A DNA stretch of 46,265 nt from Methylococcaceae bacterium. Lineage in GTDB: Bacteria; Pseudomonadota; Gammaproteobacteria; Methylococcales; Methylococcaceae. The stretch covers positions 1 through 46,265 of the forward strand of contig VEPB01000473.1 in NCBI GenBank assembly GCA_012026715.1. The letters are read 5' to 3'. A program made the translations under genes and the position numbers. The notes beneath the pieces were generated by a model that saw nothing but the letters and a program-made list of their open reading frames with translations, was not told the DNA's origin and did not search any database. Each line of letters starts with the position of its first letter. The stretch's first letter is position 1. Positions 40,292 through 46,265 of this stretch are shown piece by piece.

Positions 40292-41887
40292 ATGTTTCTT
40301 AATCACCCATTTCTAATGCAACAATTCGTGGAATTCTCTGCAGAGAGAAATCCGGCGGCCCCGTTTCTGATTCAACTCGACAAGGTTTCCACATACGCGG
40401 AGATTGACGCCAACGCCAATCGCATGGCCCGCCTGCTGAGAGAAACGGGAGTTAAATCCGGCGACCGTGTCGCGATGTTGATCGCAAACTCACCCGTCTA
40501 CGCGGTCGCCTACTACGGCATACTCAAGGCGGGAGGAATCGTCGTTTCGCTGAACACCAGCGCCACTTCCGATCTTCTTGCCCACTATTTGCGCGATAGC
40601 GGCGCCGAAGTATTGGTGGTCGGCGCAAGAATGGAAAACCGTATTGCCGCTGTACTGCACGAAAGCCCTGGAGTTCGGGTGGTTTTAGCGGAACGTCCCG
40701 AGCAAATCGGAAAAGCCAAACCGGGAACTGACCTGGAGACTGTTCGGATACCCGGCAGCGTCAGGATCGAAAATATCGGCGCCGGATTAGCCGCACAATC
40801 GAGCGAAAGACCCGATCCCCATCGAATCAGCCTGGATCTGGCGGCCATCGTATATACCTCGGGCAGTACCGGACTGCCCCGCGGCGCGATGCTGTCCCAT
40901 GGAAACCTAATCGCAAACACCCAATCCATCGTGGAGTATTTGAGGCTTTCCAATACCGATCGAGTGATGGCCATACTCCCGTTTTACTATGTATACGGCA
41001 AAACACTCCTGAATACCCATGCCGCCGTTGGCGGTTCGGTCGTCATCGAAAACCGCTCGGTTTTTCCCAATGTCGTCCTCGACAGTCTGGAAACCAACGA
41101 ATGCTCGGGTTTCGCGGGGGTCCCATCCACCTACGCCATTTTAGTGAATCGTTCGGATCTTGCCGAACGCCCCCTTACGCACCTTCGTTATCTGACGCAA
41201 GCCGGCGCAGCCATGGCGCCCGAATTGACTCGACGCCTCATGGCTGCCGTCCCTGGAAAGCAGATTTTTGTGATGTATGGAGCCACTGAGGCATCGGCGC
41301 GACTGACTTACCTGCCCCCGGAAGAGCTCAGCCGCAAACTAGGGTCGATCGGCAAGGCGATCCCCAACGTGGAAATAACGATTCGAAAGGACGACGGCAG
41401 CGAAGCCGGGATTGACGACGTGGGTGAGATCGTCGCGCGTGGAAGCAACATCATGCGAGGATACTGGAACGACCCGGAGTCAACAGCTCGAGTTCTAGAT
41501 AGCCAAGGCGCTTATCATACGGGAGACTTGGGCCGCCGAGATTCCGAGGGGTTTCTGTTTGTCGTCGGCCGCAAGACTGACATGCTAAAAGTGGGTGGCC
41601 ACCGGATTGCAGCAAAAAGCATCGAGGAAGCCGTATCGGAACACCACGCTATCCACGAGACTGCGGTTATCGGAGTATCGGACGAACTGCTCGGCGAAGC
41701 CGTCTGTGTGTTTGCCGTACTGCGGGAGGGCCACGAGCTTGCGCAACTTGAACTCAGCCAATTCCTGCAGGATCGCCTACCGGAACATGCGATGCCCAAG
41801 TTTATCCATTTCCGGGATTCGCTTCCCAAAAACGAATCGGGGAAGATTATGAAACAAGCGTTGCGGGAAGAAATGACCGGTAAATAA
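40292..41887 (+). CDS. AMP-forming acyl-CoA/acyl-ACP ligase
   Basis: A 531-residue ANL-superfamily enzyme that adenylates a carboxylic acid and passes it to CoA or a carrier protein. Motifs: AIVYTSGSTGLPRGAMLSH (A3, ATP phosphate loop), FVMYGATEASARLTYLPPEE (A5), YHTGDLGRRDSEGFLFVVGR (A7-A8) and the catalytic Lys in LPKNESGKIMKQAL (A10). The ATG at 40292 gives the family N-terminus, although a longer frame exists. It probably loads the specialised ACP at 34.6 kb; the acyl-ligase/ACP/AsnB combination is seen in exopolysaccharide and natural-product loci. The substrate acid is unknown. Confidence 0.9.
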   Translation: MFLNHPFLMQQFVEFSAERNPAAPFLIQLDKVSTYAEIDANANRMARLLRETGVKSGDRVAMLIANSPVYAVAYYGILKAGGIVVSLNTSATSDLLAHYLRDSGAEVLVVGARMENRIAAVLHESPGVRVVLAERPEQIGKAKPGTDLETVRIPGSVRIENIGAGLAAQSSERPDPHRISLDLAAIVYTSGSTGLPRGAMLSHGNLIANTQSIVEYLRLSNTDRVMAILPFYYVYGKTLLNTHAAVGGSVVIENRSVFPNVVLDSLETNECSGFAGVPSTYAILVNRSDLAERPLTHLRYLTQAGAAMAPELTRRLMAAVPGKQIFVMYGATEASARLTYLPPEELSRKLGSIGKAIPNVEITIRKDDGSEAGIDDVGEIVARGSNIMRGYWNDPESTARVLDSQGAYHTGDLGRRDSEGFLFVVGRKTDMLKVGGHRIAAKSIEEAVSEHHAIHETAVIGVSDELLGEAVCVFAVLREGHELAQLELSQFLQDRLPEHAMPKFIHFRDSLPKNESGKIMKQALREEMTGK

Positions 41888-41924
41888 TTACCGCAGCAAC
41901 CACTAATACAGATGACCGTGTTCA

Positions 41925-41959
41925 TCGTCCTCTGCCCTTATGAGAGGCGCAGAGGACGA
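41925..41959. terminator. Bidirectional terminator between the ligase and SGNH-like genes
   Basis: TCGTCCTCTGC and GCAGAGGACGA make an 11-bp perfect stem with a 13-base loop. It lies between convergent genes, 37 bases after one stop and 11 from the other. No T-run on either side. Confidence 0.6.
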
Positions 41960-41970
41960 CGAAATCGAGC

Positions 41971-42828
41971 TTACTTCTGAGCCTTCGCTCCAGTCAGAGA
42001 CCCCGAATCCCCCCGGCCCTCGATGACATCGACGATTCTCTGGGCGAATAAAGGCGCCACTTTGGCGCCGAACTCCGGCCGCGGGTGAGAGTCGACCGGC
42101 CCTGTCGCATACTCGGGCTTCAAATACGGTCCACCTTCCGTTTCGAGCTGATAGAAATCCCACAAAAAGATATTGTCACCTGGCTCGTCCCATTCGGTTT
42201 TGACCCAGTCAAAGAATTGCCGGGTGCGCTGGGACTCTTCCGGATTAGTATTCTTTTCAACAATGGCGGCCCCCGTCCAAACAATAAACTTCTTGTCGGG
42301 GAAGGATCGCATCTTTTCTTTCAACTTGAGGTATTGCAGCTTGTAGTTTTCAAGCCGCTTTTCCTCCGAATCCACATCGGCCTTGCCGGTATCGGGCAGG
42401 ATTTTCCCGACCGGATAACAATGCTTCCAGATGATGACATCATATTTCTTCGTCAGCATCTCGAGGGTCGGCTCATCCCGGTACGGAGCTTCACCGGCAT
42501 TTTTAACCCAAATATTGTAGTAATCGTAGGGATAATTCTTCCATTCGTAATTCTTCCCGGTCGGGAAGTAAATATGCTCGATATCGTAGCTTTTCTTGTT
42601 GGCCTTGTTGTAGTCGGCCATCCAACTTTTCACGTCGCTCTTGCCAAAGGCCTTGACCAGAAACTTTGGCGTCGTTCCAATCCACACGCTCTCCCCGGTG
42701 CTATGGTGAAGAAACGCGATCTTGACGGCCTTGGAAGAATCAGTTGTAGGCTGGCTGCCGGCGTTGGAAAATCCAGACATAAACAAGAACCCTATTAACA
42801 CACTCAAAACAGGAATAACTTTCTTCAT
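41971..42828 (-). CDS. Secreted SGNH/GDSL-like protein
   Basis: A 285-residue exported protein: Sec signal (VIPVLSVLIGFLFMSGFSNA), then a domain with IAFLHHSTGESVW, where the Ser could be the block-I nucleophile, VIIWKHCYPVG, KFIVWTGAAIV, and a late DSHPRPEFG, the DxxHP-type dyad of SGNH hydrolases. This suggests a periplasmic or surface esterase that could remove or transfer acyl groups on a polysaccharide. It starts 21 bases after the NadE-like gene on the same strand. The ATG at 42828 gives a clean signal peptide; a TTG at 42846 is the longer option. The SGNH assignment is by motif only. Confidence 0.7.
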   Translation of the reverse strand: MKKVIPVLSVLIGFLFMSGFSNAGSQPTTDSSKAVKIAFLHHSTGESVWIGTTPKFLVKAFGKSDVKSWMADYNKANKKSYDIEHIYFPTGKNYEWKNYPYDYYNIWVKNAGEAPYRDEPTLEMLTKKYDVIIWKHCYPVGKILPDTGKADVDSEEKRLENYKLQYLKLKEKMRSFPDKKFIVWTGAAIVEKNTNPEESQRTRQFFDWVKTEWDEPGDNIFLWDFYQLETEGGPYLKPEYATGPVDSHPRPEFGAKVAPLFAQRIVDVIEGRGDSGSLTGAKAQK

Positions 42829-42849
42829 GACTAAACCACTAACCAACTC

Positions 42850-43845
42850 TCAGTTGACGCCCGGCGGTGTCGTCTGCGGGCCACTGATCTTATCCATTAC
42901 AATTGCTGACCAATGCAGCGGCGCCGTCGCCTTCCGCTTGTCTTCGATATCCCGATAAATAAACTCGGCCATCGCCAGATCGATACCAAGCTCTTTGGCA
43001 AGATCCGCCGCCGGCACACCATGGTTGAGCGCATAGAGCGCAATATCCAACTTATCGTACGGAAGGACATAATAAAACTCGTCCTGTCCCTGCGGCAGAC
43101 TAAAGGTATCCGTGGTCGGAATGGAGTTGCAAATCGCCTCGGGCAGCTCAAGATAACGAGCCAACTGATAAACCTGGGTCTTATATAGGTGAGCAATCGG
43201 TTTGATATCTGCCGCGCCGTCACCGAGCTTCACAAAAAACCCTTGATCGTACTCCAATCGGTTCGGCGTGCCGACGACCGCATAATGAAGCCGGTCCGCG
43301 TGGAAATATTCCAGCGTCTTGCGTACTCGTTGCTTGAAATTGGTCGCGGCAACGATCTGCAGATAATCCTTGGCCTTGGGAATCGCCTCATGGACTTGTC
43401 CATCCGGTGACTGCACCACCAGCTTGAAATACCGTTTCCAACTCTGTGGGTCGCCGGCAATGACCAGCTTGTTCTTCCATTCCGAGGTATATGCCGGAAA
43501 GGTATTGCGGATCGCCTCATCACGCCATTGATAACAGCCCAACCCATCCAGGGCCGGGGTAATATTCACCTCCAGATGGGCAATTCCGTACTTCTTGACC
43601 ACTTCCAGCCCAAGATTCGAACTGGAGGATTTCGAATCACGTTCAGGCAGCAACAAACCAAACACCCGGTCCTTGCCCACCGCACGCACGGCAAGCCCGC
43701 AGGAAACGGCGCTGTCCACCCCGCCGGAGATGGCAACGACGAACCCGCGGCGATTGAGGCTGCCGGACAGCAGGGTACGCATACGTTCGGCAATGCGCTC
43801 CACTTCCTGGGCCGAGTCAAGATTGAGCTGGCTTGCAATGGTCAT
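42850..43845 (-). CDS. NAD synthetase-like ATP-pyrophosphatase enzyme
   Basis: A 331-residue adenine-nucleotide alpha-hydrolase resembling ammonia-dependent NadE. VVAISGGVDSAVSCGLAVRA near 33-52 is the pyrophosphate loop, and FFVKLGDGAADIKPIAHLYK is the NadE-type segment. It is longer than typical ammonia-dependent NadE (about 270) owing to an insert near 115-165, and the nearby VVGTPNRLEYDQ replaces the usual GTDHAAE-like strand. No glutaminase domain is present. In polysaccharide loci such enzymes can amidate other carboxylates, so a role distinct from NAD synthesis is possible. AAGGA lies seven bases before the ATG at 43845. Paired with the secreted SGNH-like gene. Confidence 0.8.
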   Translation of the reverse strand: MTIASQLNLDSAQEVERIAERMRTLLSGSLNRRGFVVAISGGVDSAVSCGLAVRAVGKDRVFGLLLPERDSKSSSSNLGLEVVKKYGIAHLEVNITPALDGLGCYQWRDEAIRNTFPAYTSEWKNKLVIAGDPQSWKRYFKLVVQSPDGQVHEAIPKAKDYLQIVAATNFKQRVRKTLEYFHADRLHYAVVGTPNRLEYDQGFFVKLGDGAADIKPIAHLYKTQVYQLARYLELPEAICNSIPTTDTFSLPQGQDEFYYVLPYDKLDIALYALNHGVPAADLAKELGIDLAMAEFIYRDIEDKRKATAPLHWSAIVMDKISGPQTTPPGVN

Positions 43846-44194
43846 GTTGTGATCCTTATATAAGCGGGGATTTATATGGCTGACTGTGCTGCCGATACGA
43901 TTCGGCAACGTCGGATAATGATATTACATATTTGGATGGTCATAAGATCGACCCGCTCATCGCCGCCAGTTCGGGGATCCATGCGCTAAACCGCTGAGAC
44001 CCCCTACCCTCCGGCAAGAACGGCTGTACCAGTCACCGCACTTTACCAAGATCGTGCCGGGTTTTACAGTTGGCGCCCGGATGGCTCGGTACACCGTGGC
44101 GCAATCGCAATAGCCCCGTTGCGTCCTATCCAGCGGCCTTGTGGCCGAACATACACCAACCGATTTGGCGACCGGCGACGGAGATAACCTTTAG
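43846..44194. other. Divergent promoter region, no gene seen
   Basis: These 349 bases separate the NadE-like gene (minus) from the DUF5329-like gene (plus) and must hold both promoters. An A+T-rich patch at 43918-43940 is the likeliest place, but no confident -35/-10 pair was found. Nothing else was recognised. Confidence 0.4.
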
Positions 44195-44740
44195 ATGCGA
44201 AAACGTATGGAATTGCGGGCCCCGAAACCCCGGAATCCGGCCCTTCCCTGCGTAAGCCGGCTCAGCGGCACACTCAAGCCGAATGAACGCTCCGCGCCGC
44301 GAGCGGCAGGCGGTTTTGGCAGAAACACAGGATTTCGCCGGTCGGCAATTCGTTGCACCCTATTGCTCACGATCGCACTGGGACTGAGCGTGGTCGATGG
44401 CGTGGCTCTGGCGACGCCACTGCCTGCCGTCGCGCGGTCTGAAGTGCTCGCTCTGCTGGCGAAACTGGAATCGTCAGGCTGCGAGTTCAATCGCAACGGA
44501 ACCTGGCACACGGCGCGGGAGGCGGGTTCGCATCTGGCACGGAAACTCGACTATCTCGAGCGCAACGGCTCAGCGCAAAACGCCGAGCAATTCATCGATC
44601 TGGCCGGCACCAACAGCAGCCTGTCGGGAGACGCCTACCAAGTCCGTTGTCCCGGTGCCGCGCCGGTTCCCAGCTCGCTATGGTTGACTCGGGAACTTCA
44701 GGCGATTCGTGCCGCGGTCGCGGCGACTCCCAAACCGTAA
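44195..44740 (+). CDS. Exported YfeK/DUF5329-like protein
   Basis: A 181-residue protein with a long basic N-terminus, then a signal helix (CTLLLTIALGLSVVDGVALA, about 54-73) and a small exported domain. The domain has ESSGCEFNRNGTWHTAREA, HLARKLDYLERN, AEQFIDLAGTNSSLSG and YQVRCPG, the pattern of the DUF5329/YfeK family, with two conserved cysteines likely to form a disulfide. The unusually long pre-signal stretch suggests that translation may start at a later codon, although no better ATG with a ribosome binding site was found. Family function is unknown. Confidence 0.75.
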   Translation: MRKRMELRAPKPRNPALPCVSRLSGTLKPNERSAPRAAGGFGRNTGFRRSAIRCTLLLTIALGLSVVDGVALATPLPAVARSEVLALLAKLESSGCEFNRNGTWHTAREAGSHLARKLDYLERNGSAQNAEQFIDLAGTNSSLSGDAYQVRCPGAAPVPSSLWLTRELQAIRAAVAATPKP

Positions 44741-44778
44741 CCGGCCAGGAGCGCTGTAACGGAGACAGCCCTGGCCGG
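44741..44778. terminator. Strong hairpin between convergent genes
   Basis: CCGGCCAGG and CCTGGCCGG form a 9-bp stem directly after the DUF5329-like stop, with an inner GCTGT/ACAGC stem (44753-44757 with 44765-44769). It probably terminates that transcript. Up to 44949 nothing else was recognised. Confidence 0.6.
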
Positions 44779-44949
44779 AACCCGATCTGGTCCTGCCTGG
44801 AAGGCGGGCAGCCAGGCTGAGGCGGCGGCTTTTGGCGCCCCCCGCCCGCTAACTGCGACGAGTCAACAATCGGCCGGAGAACCGCCTCCTCCTTGTGTCT
44901 GCATTCTCGGCCGGGTTTGCCCGGCCAAGAACGACGCCGAACAAGGCCA

Positions 44950-46265
44950 TCACCCCCCGCTGCCGCAATCTTCCTTGCCTTCCCGCACTTCGCTGGTGGT
45001 GCAACTGCCATAACCCACGACATCCGCGCTGAGAATCGCCACAGACGCCTGTCTGGCCCGCTCGGTGGCATCGGCGGTCTTCTGGTCGCCGCCCGGATCC
45101 ATTGAGGTCGCCGACTTGGTGGCGCTGGTGGCGGCGCTATCGGCACCGGCGGGAACCACCGGCGGCGCCACCGCAGTAGGCACGCCGATGGACGGCCCGC
45201 TGGTGGACTGGATGTTGGAAGCGCCGATGACGGCGGTCGCAGCGATCACCACTTGGCCACCAACGATGCCGGCCTCGCCGGCGTTGACCACACCGGCGGG
45301 TGCCGCCAGAATCACCTTCCCGGCCTTGCCGCCGCCCGAAGCGATGGCCTGGATGCCGCTGCCCGCCACCGCCGGGGGGAAATCGATCTTGACGTTGCCG
45401 TTGGCGTCGATGCTCGTGGTCGGGCTGGGGGCGGAAATGGCCGACTTGGCACCGCGGCCGGCGTCGATGTCGCCGTGGGAAGACCAGATCAGAATGTCGC
45501 CGCCCCCCATGGTGAACACCCGCGACTCGTTGACCAGGAAATTCCCGTCAGTCACCGCATTCAGCTTGCCGTCCCGCGCGACCACTACGCCAAGCTGATC
45601 AGCCTTCTTGGATCCGGCCACCGTTCCGGCCAGCCCGGCATTCACCAGACCGCCGGGTGCGGCCAGATTGATGTCGCCCCCTGCGGCAGTCTTGATCTGG
45701 CTGAAGAACATCTTGATGTCGCCCTTGGCCGCCTGGGTGTCGAACAGCGCCGCGATGGCGTCGTAACCCGGCTGGTAGTCCTCCTTGCGGCCGCTGCGTG
45801 CCGCCGCGTTGGCAGCTTTGGCCACTTCCCGGTACATGATGTCCAGCAGCGGTTTCAGCTGCTTGCGCTTATCCGTCAAGCCCGCCAGGTAGTCGACCGC
45901 TTCCTGGCCATTCATCTGAACCGATTGCCCGTCATCACCGGGGACGGTTATTCCGTACTTGCCAGACTCGATATAGGCCTTGATGAAGTCGTCCAACCCA
46001 CCGGTTTTCAGCTTGAATCCGGCCAGCACCGACACGTTGGCCCCCGGCAAGTCGCCGAAAGCCGAGTTGAGCAACCCGCCCAAGGTCCGCACGCCCTCCG
46101 AGGCCCCCAGATCGATATTGCGGCCGGCCAGCACCTGCAGTTCGCCGGGTCCGCCCAGCTCGATGGTCTGGCCCTGATTGTTCAGCGTACCGGTATCTTC
46201 CCTGCGGGACGTGGGGTAAACGATGTCCCGCCCGGCCTCGATCCGGGTCACGTCACTCTTGGCCA
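44950..46265 (-). CDS. Filamentous haemagglutinin-like exoprotein, C-terminal part
   Basis: The frame is open through the right edge, so only the last ~438 residues are visible. They show the repetitive beta-helix style of TpsA exoproteins: EAGRDIVYPTS, LQVLAGRNIDLGASEGVRT, DINLAAPGGLVNAGLAG, DILIWSSHGDIDAGRGAKSA and KVILAAPAGVVNAGEAGIVG, each Gly/Asn/Ala-rich. Such proteins are secreted by a partner TpsB through the outer membrane and act as adhesins or toxin carriers. The C-terminus (VGYGSCTTSEVREGKEDCGSGG region) has a Cys pair and no toxin domain, so it looks like an adhesin-type end. The GTG at 46251 is merely internal. No TpsB gene is in the window. Confidence 0.85.
   Translation of the reverse strand, partial: AKSDVTRIEAGRDIVYPTSRREDTGTLNNQGQTIELGGPGELQVLAGRNIDLGASEGVRTLGGLLNSAFGDLPGANVSVLAGFKLKTGGLDDFIKAYIESGKYGITVPGDDGQSVQMNGQEAVDYLAGLTDKRKQLKPLLDIMYREVAKAANAAARSGRKEDYQPGYDAIAALFDTQAAKGDIKMFFSQIKTAAGGDINLAAPGGLVNAGLAGTVAGSKKADQLGVVVARDGKLNAVTDGNFLVNESRVFTMGGGDILIWSSHGDIDAGRGAKSAISAPSPTTSIDANGNVKIDFPPAVAGSGIQAIASGGGKAGKVILAAPAGVVNAGEAGIVGGQVVIAATAVIGASNIQSTSGPSIGVPTAVAPPVVPAGADSAATSATKSATSMDPGGDQKTADATERARQASVAILSADVVGYGSCTTSEVREGKEDCGSGG

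Overview
The window is a high-GC proteobacterial chromosome segment. The order leuC-leuD-leuB-asd-fimV, a type IV pilus/FimV protein, GreB, SurE-Pcm and a Mo-nitrogenase accessory cluster with a Shethna-type protective ferredoxin point to a gammaproteobacterium. An aerobic, diazotrophic, methanotroph-like (Methylococcales) genome would fit well, but no methane-oxidation gene lies in the window, so the family assignment is inference. No rRNA, tRNA, CRISPR array or intact insertion sequence was seen.

1-5.1 kb: a compact same-strand cluster of seven genes. They encode a FimV/TPR-like protein, a receiver-like protein with a C-terminal winged-helix-like end, a small Ras-like GTPase of the MglA/Srp102 kind, two Roadblock-like proteins, an Aer-type PAS protein and a PhnD-like binding protein without signal peptide. 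This looks like a cytoplasmic GTPase signalling module and is the best candidate here for an undescribed system.

5.2-12.7 kb: housekeeping genes adk, leuC, leuD, leuB, asd and fimV, closed by a strong hairpin. 12.8-17.5 kb: an Hsp70-like protein with a long C-terminal extension, convergent with an AcoR-like sigma-54 activator whose Walker B and GAFTGA motifs are altered. 17.9-23.8 kb: greB, a YgjP-type metalloprotease, a thioredoxin-like protein, a DUF4347/caspase-like gene broken by one in-frame TAA, surE, pcm, dedA, thpR and pncC. 23.9-25.5 kb: a flavocytochrome c sulfide dehydrogenase-like pair.

25.5-34.1 kb: nitrogen-fixation accessory genes. They are nifF, a Nif11 protein, a small nif-linked protein, nifB, a 2[4Fe-4S] ferredoxin, an ArsC-like nitrogenase-associated protein, a flavodiiron protein, two [2Fe-2S] ferredoxins (one FeSII-like), nifQ, a 49-residue membrane protein and a SIR2-like protein. 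nifF and nifB are preceded by readable NifA sites (TGT-N10-ACA) and -24/-12 sigma-54 promoters. Together they cover electron supply, FeMo-co precursor synthesis, Mo delivery and probable oxygen protection.

34.1-44 kb: a patchwork of lower-GC genes and decayed sequence. It holds a palindromic repeat element, an acyl carrier protein coupled to a glutamine-dependent asparagine-synthase-like enzyme, a serine-acetyltransferase-like enzyme, a GT2 glycosyltransferase, an AMP-forming acyl ligase, a secreted SGNH-like protein and a NadE-like enzyme. It resembles part of a surface polysaccharide or acyl-conjugate locus. 44.2-46.3 kb: a DUF5329-like secreted protein and, running off the right edge, the C-terminal part of a filamentous-haemagglutinin-type (TpsA) exoprotein.
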